A stretch of 64,000 nt of DNA from an uncultured Formosa sp. (GCF_947500765.1 NZ_CANMTH010000004.1:186001-250000), one strand, 5' to 3'; positions 38,062 through 48,373 are shown, counted from the first letter of the stretch. Notes: generated by a model not told the origin, from the letters alone. Program-made: numbers and translations.

Positions 38062-39510
38062 TTAAAATTGAAAATAGATGAATTGTTGTGGTTTGGCATA
38101 AAAGTAAAAAATACAAAATACAAGTAGGTAATAAAAGCCCCATCTGTATTGGCGCTTCCATTTGCCTCCTATCTTTTCTATAGCATATTCATTCGTTTTC
38201 CCAATCCATTCAATACACAAAAAAACAAGTATGCATAGAAAAACAAGTATCGCTCCTGTTCGATTTGCAAATTGAGGAATGGTAAACAATGTTATTGAAA
38301 AAATTTCCTTAAGGTAACTTATAGCTGTCTGTAAATCGTCTGCTCTAAAAAACACACGGGCTAAAACTAAAAAACTGAATGTTTTTAAAATACCGATTAG
38401 TTCTGTTTTACTTGGAATAAGATGATTCTGTATTTCTCTTTTTTTATCCGATCGTTTTTTCCTCCAGATAATTAGAGGTAAAAAATATAATGCATTTATA
38501 AAACCATAAACGATAAACTTCCAAGCTGCACCGTGCCAGAAGCCTATTAGAAGAAAAATTATAATAGTATTTCTAATCTGAAACACTTTAGACCCCTTGT
38601 TTCCGCCTAACGGAATATACACATAATCTCTAAACCATGTGGTTAATGAAATATGCCAACGGCTCCAAAATTCGCCTATATTTTTAGCAAAATACGGGAA
38701 AGCAAAATTCTTCGATAAATTAAAACCAAACAATCTAGAAACTCCAATTGCAATATCCGAGTATCCCGAAAAATCGCAATAGATTTGAATGGTAAATAGA
38801 AAGGCACCAATTAACAAGGTGCTACCAGAATACAGCTCATGATTACCAAAAAACTCATCAACATAAAAGGCACAATTATCTGCAATAACCATCTTTTTAA
38901 ACAATCCCCAAAGCATTTGCTTTAAACCATCTACAGCTGTATTAAAATTAAAAACACGTTTGGCTTCAAACTGAGGTAGTAATTTCTTAGCCCGTTCTAT
39001 TGGTCCAGCAACCAACTGCGGAAAAAAGCCTACAAAAGCCATAAAACTGATAAAATTTTTAGTTGGTTCTAGCTGTTTTCTATAAATATCTATAGTATAA
39101 CTTAAAGTCTGAAACGTATAAAAACTGATTCCTACTGGCAGAATAATATTAAGTGAATTATAACGTAGATTGTTACCAAATAAAGAAAAAACATTCACGA
39201 AATTTTCAAGAAAAAAATTATAGTATTTAAAAACACCTAGTAAGCCTAGATTTATAGAAACACTAATACACAATAAAACGTTCCTTTTAAAATCGTCTTG
39301 TTGTTTAGATAAGGCTAAGCCAATCATGTAATCTACACAAGTGCTAAAAAAAATAAGCGATAAAAAACGCCAATCCCACCACGCATAAAAAAGGTAACTC
39401 GCCACAACTATTAATACATTCTGAACACGCAAATTACGTTTACAAACAAACCAATAGAGTATAAAAACTATGGGCAAGAAGACTGCAAAATCTAACGAAT
39501 TGAATAGCAT
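38062..39510 (-). CDS. MBOAT-family O-acyltransferase (AlgI-like)
   Basis: A 482-residue polytopic enzyme that moves acetyl groups across the membrane for polysaccharide O-acetylation. Diagnostic are DFSGYSDIAIGVSRLFGF (about 246-263), FWSRWHISLTTWFRDYVYIP (281-300) and the catalytic His326 in GFWHGAAWKF. It lies directly upstream of the SGNH-like gene and is first in the long minus-strand run of polysaccharide genes. A promoter should lie in the 329-nt spacer. Confidence 0.93.
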   Translation of the reverse strand: MLFNSLDFAVFLPIVFILYWFVCKRNLRVQNVLIVVASYLFYAWWDWRFLSLIFFSTCVDYMIGLALSKQQDDFKRNVLLCISVSINLGLLGVFKYYNFFLENFVNVFSLFGNNLRYNSLNIILPVGISFYTFQTLSYTIDIYRKQLEPTKNFISFMAFVGFFPQLVAGPIERAKKLLPQFEAKRVFNFNTAVDGLKQMLWGLFKKMVIADNCAFYVDEFFGNHELYSGSTLLIGAFLFTIQIYCDFSGYSDIAIGVSRLFGFNLSKNFAFPYFAKNIGEFWSRWHISLTTWFRDYVYIPLGGNKGSKVFQIRNTIIIFLLIGFWHGAAWKFIVYGFINALYFLPLIIWRKKRSDKKREIQNHLIPSKTELIGILKTFSFLVLARVFFRADDLQTAISYLKEIFSITLFTIPQFANRTGAILVFLCILVFLCIEWIGKTNEYAIEKIGGKWKRQYRWGFYYLLVFCIFYFYAKPQQFIYFQF

Positions 39511-39839
39511 AAATAGTAATAGTCTGTATTAACTGTTATTTAGACCAACAAAGCAGTTCTAAAATAAGGCTAAACATTATAACTTTAATTGTGAATATTT
39601 ATTTAGTTACGAATATAAATATTTAGCAATAAGTTTTGCTTTATTTCTCTAAGCAATTCACTATTAAAAAAAATAGAATTTGCATGCCATCTGAAATTTT
39701 AAACAAAAAAAATTAAAATATAACTTAGATAAAATATTAACTGTTTTTACAATCACAAAAACAATAACAATCATGCGTTTTTCTATTACACGTTACACAT
39801 TTCACTTATATTTACATATAACATAAATTTAAGCCTAGC
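39511..39839. other. Divergent gene-free spacer in the polysaccharide cluster
   Basis: A 329-nt, very AT-rich region between the MBOAT gene (minus) and a membrane protein (plus); it must hold both promoters. It contains a 9-bp inverted repeat, AATATTTAT (39594-39602) with ATAAATATT (39615-39623), which could be an operator. No full promoter consensus is seen. Confidence 0.5.
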
Positions 39840-41129
39840 GTGACCAATAAATTGTCTGAAAAATCATTTTTATTCATTATTATTTCGACTTTTTTTATAG
39901 GTTTAGTTATAGTACTAAACAGACCTATTACCTTATCTAATGATTCTGAAGGATATTTAAACATGGTTATTACGCGATCGGCCAGTTATCCTATTTTTTT
40001 AGATATTATCCGTTCTCTATTTGGCTCTTTATTTAACACAGCTACTAAAAGCATTCAATATTTATTAGGCATTAGCGCTATTTTTTATTTTATTTCAACG
40101 ATAAAAAAGCACTATAAATTAGAGACCATTTGGCTGGTACTTCTCAATATTATTTTAATTACTCCTTATCTATACAACCACAAACTAGCAAACGTATTCC
40201 TATCTGAAGCACTTGCTTATCCGCTTTATTTAATCACAATAAGTTTGTTTTTAAAGAGCATCTTTATCTCAAAAACAAAACCAATTATAATTGCACTTCC
40301 TGTTCTTTTAGTCTTAATACAAACACGAAGTCAATTCTTGTTTTTAATCCCTATAGCAATTGGTATCCAGATATGGTTTTGGTATGAAAATAAAAAACTA
40401 GAACACAAATGGCTATTAGCTCTACTTATTTTATTTCCGCTAATAAGCACCGTTACAGATAAAACTTATCATAAATTTGCACACAATCATTTTATATCTA
40501 CACCCTGGACTGGGATTCATTTATTAACCCCTGCTTTTTTTGTTGCCGATAAGGATGATTATGCCCTTTACGAGTCAAAAATTGAACAAGATTTTTACAA
40601 AAAGACCTATTCAGATTTAGCTGAAAAACATTTAAATGTTCATGAATTTGATACAGATTCTAATAACACCGATGAACTTGCTGTATATGTAGAATATTAC
40701 GCAGATATTGCAAACCACACCATTCTTCCGGCAGGACTACACCTTGTAGATTCATTGAAAACGCATGATGACAAATTAATTGAAGTAGACCAACTCACCA
40801 AGAAAATGAGTATTCCTCTTATTCTAAATAATTTTAAACCTTGGCTAAAGCTTTATATTAAAAATTTTACATATGCTTTTGGCAATTCAAAATACACCTT
40901 ATTACTATTTATAATCTTAATTTTTAGCCTTATAAAAAGTATCAAAACAAATCAGATAGCATATAAACTTATTCTATTTGTTTCATTATTAAGTCTCCTA
41001 AATGTTGCTTTAATCTCTATAGGAATGCATACTTTAAAACGTTTTACTTTTTATAACGATTGGGTTCTTTTTCTTATTGTCTTCATTTTAATCAGCGCTA
41101 AAAACAGTATAAACAAATCAAAACCATGA
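39840..41129 (+). CDS. Multi-pass membrane protein, possible GT-C glycosyltransferase or polymerase
   Basis: A 429-residue protein with about ten membrane helices. The start is GTG at 39840; no in-frame ATG precedes the first helix. The first outer loop has NRPITLSNDSEGYLNM, with an Asp and Glu placed like the catalytic Asp of GT-C/GT39 enzymes. A long loop (about 225-320) lies between helices. A GT39-like transferase or a polysaccharide polymerase are both possible; I do not recognise the family. It overlaps the next glycosyltransferase by 4 nt (ATGA). Confidence 0.7.
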   Translation: MTNKLSEKSFLFIIISTFFIGLVIVLNRPITLSNDSEGYLNMVITRSASYPIFLDIIRSLFGSLFNTATKSIQYLLGISAIFYFISTIKKHYKLETIWLVLLNIILITPYLYNHKLANVFLSEALAYPLYLITISLFLKSIFISKTKPIIIALPVLLVLIQTRSQFLFLIPIAIGIQIWFWYENKKLEHKWLLALLILFPLISTVTDKTYHKFAHNHFISTPWTGIHLLTPAFFVADKDDYALYESKIEQDFYKKTYSDLAEKHLNVHEFDTDSNNTDELAVYVEYYADIANHTILPAGLHLVDSLKTHDDKLIEVDQLTKKMSIPLILNNFKPWLKLYIKNFTYAFGNSKYTLLLFIILIFSLIKSIKTNQIAYKLILFVSLLSLLNVALISIGMHTLKRFTFYNDWVLFLIVFILISAKNSINKSKP

Positions 41130-42277
41130 GTATTGAATTAACGGTTGTTATGCCTTGTTTAAATGAAGCTGAAACCTTAGCAACCTGTATAAAAAAAGCG
41201 CAATCTTTTTTTGAATCGCACACTATTACGGGTGAAATTATTATTGCAGATAACGGTAGCACAGATGGCTCTATACAGATTGCAGAAGAACTTAATACAA
41301 CAGTTGTACACATTATAACAAAAGGATACGGAAGTGCCTTAAAAGGAGGCATTGAATCTGCAAAAGGCAAATACATTATCATGGCAGATGCAGATGATAG
41401 TTATGATTTTTCTGCCTTGTTGCCTTTTTTAATACAATTACGTGCTGGTTACGATTTGGTTGTTGGGAACCGATTTAAAGGCGGAATACAAAAAGATGCC
41501 ATGCCTTTTATTCATAAATATTTAGGTAATCCTGTATTATCTTTTATTGGAAAGCTATTTTATAACATTGAAATTGGAGACTTTCACTGCGGGTTGAGAG
41601 GATTTTCTAAAGAAGCATTCTTAAAAATGAATTTAAAAACTTCGGGAATGGAATTTGCTTCAGAAATGATTGTAAAGTCTAAACTTCAAAACTTAAAGAT
41701 AACAGAAGTTCCAACCATTTTATATCCCGATGGTAGAACTAGAAAACCACATTTAAATACATGGCAAGATGGATGGAGACATTTACGTTTCTTATCGCTT
41801 TACAGTCCCAATTGGTTATTTTTGTATCCAGCAATCTTTTTAATGGTTATAGGGATAATAAGCTCTACTCTACTTCTAATAAACCCCATACAGGTTAGAA
41901 GTATTATTTTAGATGTTCATACATTATTATATACCTCTAGTTTTGTTTTAATAGGATTTCAGTTTCTAGTTTTTTATTGTTTAACAAAAATTTACGCGGT
42001 AGAAAACGACTTATTACCCAAAAGCAACCGTTACAATACCCTATTTAAATACATTAATTTAGAACGCGGTTTAGTGCTTGGTTTTTTAATTCTAATTGTA
42101 GGATGTGGACTAAGTTATTACGGATTGTTTATATGGAAAAGTAAAGATTTCGGAAACTTAAATCCGACCAACACATTACGTATTGTTATTCCTGCCGTAT
42201 TTACTATTTTACTTGGAATACAGGTTATTTTATTTAGCTTATTTTTTAGTATACTCGGACTTAAAAACAATCGCTAG
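41126..42277 (+). CDS. GT2 glycosyltransferase, DPM/undecaprenyl-phosphate sugar type with C-terminal membrane helices
   Basis: A 383-residue protein. The GT2 domain has VVMPCLNEAETLATC (7-21), IIADNGSTDG (39-48) and the metal-binding MADADDSYDF (86-95). It is followed by GDFHCGLRGF, typical of dolichyl/undecaprenyl-phosphate sugar synthases. Four helices follow (about 230-380). Such enzymes make lipid-phosphate sugars that feed GT-C enzymes, which fits the multi-pass protein encoded just upstream. Confidence 0.88.
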   Translation: MSIELTVVMPCLNEAETLATCIKKAQSFFESHTITGEIIIADNGSTDGSIQIAEELNTTVVHIITKGYGSALKGGIESAKGKYIIMADADDSYDFSALLPFLIQLRAGYDLVVGNRFKGGIQKDAMPFIHKYLGNPVLSFIGKLFYNIEIGDFHCGLRGFSKEAFLKMNLKTSGMEFASEMIVKSKLQNLKITEVPTILYPDGRTRKPHLNTWQDGWRHLRFLSLYSPNWLFLYPAIFLMVIGIISSTLLLINPIQVRSIILDVHTLLYTSSFVLIGFQFLVFYCLTKIYAVENDLLPKSNRYNTLFKYINLERGLVLGFLILIVGCGLSYYGLFIWKSKDFGNLNPTNTLRIVIPAVFTILLGIQVILFSLFFSILGLKNNR

Positions 42278-42287
42278 ATTGAAGTAC

Positions 42288-42518
42288 TTACCTCTTCTTT
42301 AAGAATAAATAATAGGCATTTATAAACATAATAGAACCGTTAGTAATTACAACCGGCCAAGATGTCTGAAGCATAAATCCATAAGCAACAAAGAGAGCAC
42401 AGCCAACAGAGTTTACTATTCTTAACTTAGTAACATCTTTCATTGTAAAGGATATTAGCAAAATAAAAGATGCTAAATAGCCTACCCATTCTGTTATAGA
42501 AATTCCTAATACATCCAT
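42288..42518 (-). CDS. Small membrane protein, YgjV/SemiSWEET-like
   Basis: A 76-residue protein with three hydrophobic helices (ITEWVGYLASFILLISF, IVNSVGCALFVAYGF, ITNGSIMFINAYYLFL). The pattern, with SFTMKDVTKLRIVN between the first two helices, resembles half of a PQ-loop/SemiSWEET or YgjV-type protein. Transport is conceivable but unproven. It is followed closely by the convergent glycosyltransferase gene (10-nt gap). Confidence 0.7.
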   Translation of the reverse strand: MDVLGISITEWVGYLASFILLISFTMKDVTKLRIVNSVGCALFVAYGFMLQTSWPVVITNGSIMFINAYYLFLKKR

Positions 42519-42556
42519 AATTTTACTTTTAAAGTATATAAATAGTAGAAAATAAA

Positions 42557-42584
42557 AAAGAGGAATCCGTGTGGATTCCTCTTT
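42557..42584 (-). terminator. Rho-independent terminator after typA
   Basis: A perfect 12-bp stem, AAAGAGGAATCC (42557-42568) with GGATTCCTCTTT (42573-42584), has a GTGT loop and a T-run on the minus transcript. It ends the typA message before the small membrane protein gene. Confidence 0.88.
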
Positions 42585-42630
42585 AAATATATTGATTATC
42601 TTACAATAACTATTAAAAGTTAGTAAGTAA

Positions 42631-44430
42631 TTACATTATTTTATTACGCTTACGCTCAACTTCTGTTAAGTGAATTTTACGAAGACGTAAGAAATGAGGT
42701 GTAACTTCTACATACTCATCTTTTTGGATATATTCTAAAGCTTCTTCTAAAGAGAATTTAATTGCAGGTACAATTTTAGCTTTATCATCTGCACCAGACG
42801 AACGTACGTTACTTTGCTTTTTAGCTTTAGTAATGTTAATATTCATATCGTCTTGACGAGAGTTTTCACCAATAACTTGTCCTTCATAAATATCTTCTCC
42901 AGGCTCAACGAAAAACTTACCTCTATCTTGTAATTTATCGATAGAATAAGGAATAGCTTTACCATTTTCCATAGATACTAAAGATCCAGAAACACGACCT
43001 GGGATAGGTCCTTTTACAGGTTGGTACTCTTTATAACGGTGTGCCATGATAGCCTCACCTGCTGTTGCTGTTAATAATTGGTTACGTAAACCAATAATAC
43101 CACGAGAAGGGATCAAGAATTCGCAAACCATACGGTCTCCTTTTGCTACCATAGATAACAATTCTCCTTTACGTAATGATACAAACTCTACAGCTCTACC
43201 AGATACCGTTTCAGGAAGGTCGATTGTTAATTCTTCCATTGGCTCACATTTAACACCATCAATTTCTCTAATGATTACTTGTGGTTGTCCAATTTGTAAT
43301 TCATAACCTTCACGACGCATCGTTTCAATTAAAACAGATAAGTGTAATACTCCACGACCAAAAACCATGAATTTATCTGCACTACCTGTTTCACCTAGTT
43401 TAAGCGCTAAGTTCTTTTCTAATTCTTTTTCTAGACGATCTTTAATATGACGAGATGTTACAAACTTTCCGTCTTTACCAAAGAAAGGCGAATCGTTAAT
43501 TGTAAACAACATACTCATAGTAGGCTCATCAATAGCAATTGTTTTTAAACCTTCTGGATTTTCAAAATCAGCAACAGTATCACCAATTTCAAAACCTTCA
43601 AGACCAACAATCGCACAGATATCTCCTGTTTGAACTTCGTCAACTTTTAAACGTCCTACACCTTCGAAAACGTGTAGTTCTTTAATTTTATTTTTAACTA
43701 CAGATCCATCTCTTTTAACTAAAGAAATGTTTTGTCCTACTTTAAGTTCTCCTCTTGTTAAACGCCCAATAGCAATTCGTCCTGTAAAAGAAGAAAAATC
43801 TAAAGATGTAATTAACATTTGTGTATTTCCTACAGGTATTTTTGGAGCAGGAATATGTGCGATAACCATATCTAATAATGGCTCGATGTTATCTGTTTCA
43901 TTTCTCCAATCATCACTCATCCAGTTATTCTTTGCAGAACCGTAAACTGTAGGGAAATCTAATTGCCATTCTTCTGCACCTAATTCGAACATTAAGTCGA
44001 ATACTTTTTCATGTACTTCTTCTGGCGTACAGTTTTCTTTATCTACTTTATTTACAACAACACAAGGTTTTAAACCTAAGTCAATAGCTTTTTGCAATAC
44101 AAAACGCGTTTGTGGCATAGGCCCTTCAAAAGCATCTACCAATAATAATACACCATCGGCCATGTTTAATACACGCTCTACTTCACCACCAAAATCGGCG
44201 TGACCAGGGGTATCAATGATATTGATTTTAGTGTCTTTATAAATAACTGAAACGTTTTTAGAAGTAATAGTAATTCCTCTTTCACGTTCTAAATCATTAT
44301 TATCAAGGATTAAGTCTCCTGTATTTTCGTTATCACGAAATAAATGACAGTGGTACATAATTTTGTCAACCAACGTCGTTTTCCCGTGATCTACGTGTGC
44401 AATAATTGCAATGTTTTTAATATTAGCCAT
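42631..44430 (-). CDS. typA: Ribosome-associated GTPase TypA/BipA
   Basis: A 599-residue translational GTPase involved in ribosome assembly and stress adaptation. G1 is AHVDHGKT (11-18), switch I contains [13 protein letters not shown]3 is [16 protein letters not shown] and G4 is NKVDKENC. The C-terminal half has the BipA-specific [18 protein letters not shown] and the basic tail. It is monocistronic, with a TACCTTTG -7 element about 24 nt upstream and a strong terminator downstream. Confidence 0.97.
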   Translation of the reverse strand: MANIKNIAIIAHVDHGKTTLVDKIMYHCHLFRDNENTGDLILDNNDLERERGITITSKNVSVIYKDTKINIIDTPGHADFGGEVERVLNMADGVLLLVDAFEGPMPQTRFVLQKAIDLGLKPCVVVNKVDKENCTPEEVHEKVFDLMFELGAEEWQLDFPTVYGSAKNNWMSDDWRNETDNIEPLLDMVIAHIPAPKIPVGNTQMLITSLDFSSFTGRIAIGRLTRGELKVGQNISLVKRDGSVVKNKIKELHVFEGVGRLKVDEVQTGDICAIVGLEGFEIGDTVADFENPEGLKTIAIDEPTMSMLFTINDSPFFGKDGKFVTSRHIKDRLEKELEKNLALKLGETGSADKFMVFGRGVLHLSVLIETMRREGYELQIGQPQVIIREIDGVKCEPMEELTIDLPETVSGRAVEFVSLRKGELLSMVAKGDRMVCEFLIPSRGIIGLRNQLLTATAGEAIMAHRYKEYQPVKGPIPGRVSGSLVSMENGKAIPYSIDKLQDRGKFFVEPGEDIYEGQVIGENSRQDDMNINITKAKKQSNVRSSGADDKAKIVPAIKFSLEEALEYIQKDEYVEVTPHFLRLRKIHLTEVERKRNKIM

Positions 44431-44453
44431 AATTGATGCCTTATTTAAGCGCG

Positions 44454-44461
44454 CAAAGGTA
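44454..44461 (-). promoter_or_regulatory. -7 element of typA
   Basis: On the minus strand TACCTTTG fits TAnnTTTG, 23 nt before the typA ATG. The expected -33 TTG is not clear. Confidence 0.5.
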
Positions 44462-44599
44462 CATTATATTTTTGTAGATTAGTTAATTTAATGTTATAAA
44501 TTAACCTTAACTTAATTTCTATCTCTATCTTCCTATTCATTTTTAGCTCAAAAACAGCTAATCAAGCCTATATTCACTCCTTCCTAACTGTAAATCAAA

Positions 44600-44965
44600 A
44601 TGTTGAAAACAAAAAAAATAACATCCAAGCACACTAAATCTATCCCCTATTTATACTTTATAAGTATATTAATATGTTGGTTCTCCTTAATAAACAGGTA
44701 TAATGGACTAAGCGCTTACCTTATTTTACTCTTTGGAATTCCATTTCTATGGCAATTAATTAAACCAAATAACAAACTAAATTTCTCGTTAGCGATTACT
44801 TTTATTTGTCTGTCCTCTTATTTAATATTTATATTAAACAAATTACATGTTGTAAACATAATTCACCAAATATCGCACACTATAATATTTAGTGCTGTAG
44901 GATTAGGCTTAAACTTAATAATGGCATTATGGATTTTAAGAAATAATTTAACAATACAACAGTAA
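44600..44965 (+). CDS. Small hypothetical membrane protein
   Basis: A 121-residue protein with a basic N-terminus (LKTKKITSKHTKSIP) and four hydrophobic segments (about 17-30, 35-50, 60-78, 88-112). No family was recognised. Base composition and open frame length are compatible with a real gene in an otherwise empty spacer between typA and kdsA, but support is limited. Confidence 0.55.
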   Translation: MLKTKKITSKHTKSIPYLYFISILICWFSLINRYNGLSAYLILLFGIPFLWQLIKPNNKLNFSLAITFICLSSYLIFILNKLHVVNIIHQISHTIIFSAVGLGLNLIMALWILRNNLTIQQ

Positions 44966-45006
44966 ACTCCTTTATCGACACTTAACATTAGCATATTAAT
45001 TTTCCG

Positions 45007-45014
45007 TAACTTTG
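45007..45014 (+). promoter_or_regulatory. -7 element of the kdsA promoter
   Basis: TAACTTTG fits TAnnTTTG and lies 23 nt upstream of the kdsA ATG at 45038. No clear -33 TTG is seen. Confidence 0.55.
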
Positions 45015-45037
45015 TCGCCTAAAAAATTTAATTATAT

Positions 45038-45856
45038 ATGAACCTTTCAGATGTTCCTCAATTAAAACATATAGATGCTAATAACTTTTTCCTCCTTGCT
45101 GGGCCTTGTGCTATAGAAGGTGAAGATATGGCATTACGTATCGCAGAAAAGATTGTAACTATTACAGATGCTTTACAAATACCCTACGTATTTAAAGGTA
45201 GTTTTAAAAAAGCTAACCGTAGTAGAATTGATAGTTTTACAGGTATTGGTGATGAAAAAGCACTTAAAATTTTAAAGAAAGTTTCAGACACATTTCATAT
45301 CCCTACAGTAACCGATATTCATGAAATTTCTGATGCCGCAATGGCTGCCGAATATGTAGACGTACTACAAATTCCAGCTTTTTTAGTACGCCAAACAGAT
45401 TTATTGGTTGCTGCTGCAGAAACTGGAAAAGTTATCAACTTAAAGAAAGGACAATTTATGAGTCCTGAGGCTATGAAGCACGCCGTGCAAAAAGTAAAAG
45501 ATTCTGGAAACAACAAAGCTTGGATTACAGATCGTGGTACTATGTTTGGTTACCAAGACATGATTGTAGATTTTAGAGGCATCCCAACTATGCGCGAATA
45601 TGCGCCTACGGTTTTAGATGTAACCCATTCGCTACAACAACCAAACCAATCTAGTGGTGTAACTGGCGGAAGACCAGATATGATTGAAACCATTGCAAGA
45701 GCTGGAATTGTAAATAACGTTGATGGATTATTTATTGAAACCCACTTCGATCCGGCTAATGCGAAAAGTGATGGTGCAAACATGTTACATTTAGATCACT
45801 TAGAAGGTTTATTAAAGCATCTAGTTGCTATTAGAAAAACCATAACTGCATTTTAA
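45038..45856 (+). CDS. kdsA: 3-deoxy-D-manno-octulosonate 8-phosphate synthase
   Basis: Condenses phosphoenolpyruvate with arabinose 5-phosphate to make Kdo 8-phosphate for lipopolysaccharide. It has 272 residues, full length. The signature LLAGPCAIEGEDMAL is followed by FKGSFKKANRSRIDSFTGIG (PEP binding), and the end has GVTGGRPDMIETIARAG. Its position between membrane-associated genes is unremarkable. It is the first gene of a run of four plus-strand genes (to 48005) that may be cotranscribed. Confidence 0.97.
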   Translation: MNLSDVPQLKHIDANNFFLLAGPCAIEGEDMALRIAEKIVTITDALQIPYVFKGSFKKANRSRIDSFTGIGDEKALKILKKVSDTFHIPTVTDIHEISDAAMAAEYVDVLQIPAFLVRQTDLLVAAAETGKVINLKKGQFMSPEAMKHAVQKVKDSGNNKAWITDRGTMFGYQDMIVDFRGIPTMREYAPTVLDVTHSLQQPNQSSGVTGGRPDMIETIARAGIVNNVDGLFIETHFDPANAKSDGANMLHLDHLEGLLKHLVAIRKTITAF

Positions 45857-45874
45857 ATTTAGATTCCCTTTTTA

Positions 45875-46732
45875 ATGAAAATTCAAACTATTATATTTTT
45901 AATAGGAAGTATTGCATTCCCCCTATTAAATGCTAGTGCACAAGATACAGAACCCCTAAAATACACCGATTCTAATAAAGGAAAATTCTTTGTAAGTTGG
46001 GGAGGTAACAGAGACAAGTTTTCTGAATCTGATATCACCTTTACTGGAGACGATTACAATTTTACACTTTACGATGTAGATGCTCACGACAAGCCAAAAG
46101 GATGGCATGTAGATTATATTAATCCGGCAAGTATGACCATACCTCAAACTAATTTTAGATTAGGGTATTTTATTAGCGACCATTATGCTGTTACGGTGAG
46201 TTTAGACCACATGAAGTATGTAATGACCCAAGAACAAACAGTACGCGCTAACGGATATATAGATATTCCTGAAGACCAAGAAAGTTCGCTTTACAATAAT
46301 AATTTTCAAGACGACCCAGTGTATTTAAGTAAAGGTTTTTTAACTTTTGAACATACCGATGGTTTAAATTATATACATACAGAAATTGCGAGATTCGACG
46401 ATATTTCTCAACTTTTTGGTATTAATAATACAGATGTTTTTCAAGTTAAATTAACAGAAGCGCTTGGTGGTGGAATTTTATACCCAAAAACAAACGCCAA
46501 GTTATTGGTTTACGATCGTAACGACGATTTCCATATTGCAGGTTATGGAGTATCTGCAAGTGCAGGTTTAAACTTAACATTCTTTAAACACTTTTTTATT
46601 CAAGGCGATTTAAAAGGTGGATTTATAAATATGCCAGATATTAGAACTACCGAAAACCCTTCAGATCGTGCTTCACAACACTTTTTCTTTGGAGAGACCA
46701 TATTATCAATTGGTGGTATTTTTAGAATATAA
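45875..46732 (+). CDS. Putative outer-membrane protein of unknown function
   Basis: A 285-residue protein with a signal peptide (1-22, ending NASAQ) and alternating beta-strand character (GKFFVSWGGNRDKFS, YAVTVSLDHMKYVM) to a terminal aromatic strand (SIGGIFRI). An eight- to ten-stranded barrel is likely. It is 18 nt downstream of kdsA. No functional family was recognised. Confidence 0.7.
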   Translation: MKIQTIIFLIGSIAFPLLNASAQDTEPLKYTDSNKGKFFVSWGGNRDKFSESDITFTGDDYNFTLYDVDAHDKPKGWHVDYINPASMTIPQTNFRLGYFISDHYAVTVSLDHMKYVMTQEQTVRANGYIDIPEDQESSLYNNNFQDDPVYLSKGFLTFEHTDGLNYIHTEIARFDDISQLFGINNTDVFQVKLTEALGGGILYPKTNAKLLVYDRNDDFHIAGYGVSASAGLNLTFFKHFFIQGDLKGGFINMPDIRTTENPSDRASQHFFFGETILSIGGIFRI

Positions 46733-46748
46733 AGAACCTCTTTAACGT

Positions 46749-47534
46749 ATGAATTTATTAAAAAACAGTATCGTATTTATTATTTTAATTACAGTTTTTA
46801 GTTGCGCACAATCTAAAAAAGAAACTGTAAACACATCCGATACTGTTATAAATTCATCCTCAATAAAAATACAAACAAATAATTCTAAAGTCTTTTTTGA
46901 AGGGACAGGAACAACACCCGATTGGAACGTAATTTTAAGGGAGAATGAAATTCAATTTTCATTAAAAGATCACGTATTTCATTTCCCTTTACCTCATGTT
47001 AATAACGCTGCAGACGCTAATATTAAAATATACAGCTCACTAACAAAATCTGCTCATATTAGAATTAAAATAGCAATGCAAGATTGTCCAGATGCCAATG
47101 CAAAAATACATCCATATGCTGTTTCAATAGATTTTAAGCAAGCTTCAGATACAGATTTTACATCTTATAAAGGCTGTGGAGAATACGTTACAGACTATCG
47201 TTTACACGATATTTGGGTTCTAGAAACTATGGCAAACGACACTGTTAGCGTAGACCAATTCACAAAAGAGTTACCTAATATTGAAATTAACGCCAAAGCC
47301 AATTCTTTCTTGGGGTATGCAGGATGCAATACCATGAACGGATCTATTTTTTCTGAACAATCTAAAATCAGGTTTACAAATATTGTAATCACAAAAAAAA
47401 TGTGTTTGCCTACAAATAAAGAAGCTCTATTTCTAAAAGCCTTAGAACATAGCACGCAATTTAAAATTGAAAACAACCGCTTATACTTATCTAATCCAGA
47501 CGAAAACACACTTACATTTAAAAAAGTAGATTAA
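46749..47534 (+). CDS. META-domain lipoprotein
   Basis: A 261-residue lipoprotein (lipobox VFSCAQ, Cys19). Residues about 40-150 resemble the COG3650-type membrane-protein domain (GTGTTPDWNVILRENEIQFS). The C-terminal META domain (about 155-258) contains SFLGYAGCNTMNGSI and the MCLPT segment. META domains occur in HslJ-type heat-shock and motility-related lipoproteins, but function here is unknown. It is in tandem with the preceding gene (16-nt gap) and the acetyltransferase after it (3-nt gap). Confidence 0.85.
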   Translation: MNLLKNSIVFIILITVFSCAQSKKETVNTSDTVINSSSIKIQTNNSKVFFEGTGTTPDWNVILRENEIQFSLKDHVFHFPLPHVNNAADANIKIYSSLTKSAHIRIKIAMQDCPDANAKIHPYAVSIDFKQASDTDFTSYKGCGEYVTDYRLHDIWVLETMANDTVSVDQFTKELPNIEINAKANSFLGYAGCNTMNGSIFSEQSKIRFTNIVITKKMCLPTNKEALFLKALEHSTQFKIENNRLYLSNPDENTLTFKKVD

Positions 47535-47537
47535 TTT

Positions 47538-48005
47538 ATGGATATTACCATTAGACAAGCTACAGCAGATGATTTACCAGAAATTACAGCGCTCTTTAGA
47601 AACACCATTACCGCTGTTAATGCCAAACATTACAACGAAAAACAAATAACAATTTGGGCTTCTGGAGCAAATGAAACAGACATTTGGTTAGAACGTATAG
47701 CCAACTTTTATTTTATTGTGGCCAAAAATGAAACTGAAATTGTGGGCTTTGCTTATTTAAAGAAAGGTTATTATTTAGATGGTTTATTTGTACATAAAGA
47801 TTACCTAAGACAAGGAGTAGCCTCTGCCCTATTGCGTACTATGGAATCGCAAGTTATGGTTGAAGAGTTCCCAGAAATAAGATCAGACATTAGTATAACA
47901 GCATTACCCTTTTTTGAAAACAAGTATTACGACATCGTAAAAAAGCAGAAGAAAAATTTTAAAGGCGTGGTGTTTCAGAATTATATCGTGAAGAAAACAT
48001 TATAA
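47538..48005 (+). CDS. GNAT-family N-acetyltransferase
   Basis: A 155-residue protein with the GNAT fold. It starts ITIRQATADDLPEITALF, the acetyl-CoA loop is in YLRQGVASALLRTME (about 94-108, Q/RxxGxG/A pattern), and a C-terminal FFENKYYDIVKKQKKNF strand-helix unit follows. The substrate is unknown. It is 3 nt after the META gene and ends 2 nt before the convergent DUF1801 gene. Confidence 0.88.
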   Translation: MDITIRQATADDLPEITALFRNTITAVNAKHYNEKQITIWASGANETDIWLERIANFYFIVAKNETEIVGFAYLKKGYYLDGLFVHKDYLRQGVASALLRTMESQVMVEEFPEIRSDISITALPFFENKYYDIVKKQKKNFKGVVFQNYIVKKTL

Positions 48006-48007
48006 AC

Positions 48008-48373
48008 TTAACTACTTTTTAGATTTTTTTTCAACTCTGAAGCATATTGCAATAGTTCAACAAATCGTAATTCATCTAAATCTTCTAAACTTTTAACAGG
48101 AATAGATCGCACACGTTTCCGTTTATTACAGTCTTGTAATTCGGGAAATTTAGTTTCTAGAAGAGCACCATCCATAAAAACCACATCTACATAATTGGTA
48201 CCTTTTAAAACATTAAGAAACACAAAAGGCTTTTTCTTATAATAATAAAACGGCATTTTATAACTGTATTTTTCTTCAACCGCTAAGGTTTTCATTATAA
48301 CACTCCGTACATACAGCATGATAGATTGATACGGTTCTGGCTGATTTAATATATGTTCTTCTGCAGGTTTCAT
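48008..48373 (-). CDS. DUF1801 (YdhG-like) protein
   Basis: A 121-residue cytosolic protein of the DUF1801 fold. It shows YVRSVIMKTLAVEEKYSYKM, YKKKPFVFLNVLKGTNYV and RKRVRSIPVKSLEDLDEL. The family's biochemical role is unknown. It is divergent from the TonB receptor gene and convergent with the acetyltransferase gene. Confidence 0.85.
   Translation of the reverse strand: MKPAEEHILNQPEPYQSIMLYVRSVIMKTLAVEEKYSYKMPFYYYKKKPFVFLNVLKGTNYVDVVFMDGALLETKFPELQDCNKRKRVRSIPVKSLEDLDELRFVELLQYASELKKNLKSS

Noticed and set aside
43046..43945. Two plus-strand frames within typA
   Set aside because: Antisense shadows of a strongly conserved GTPase gene.
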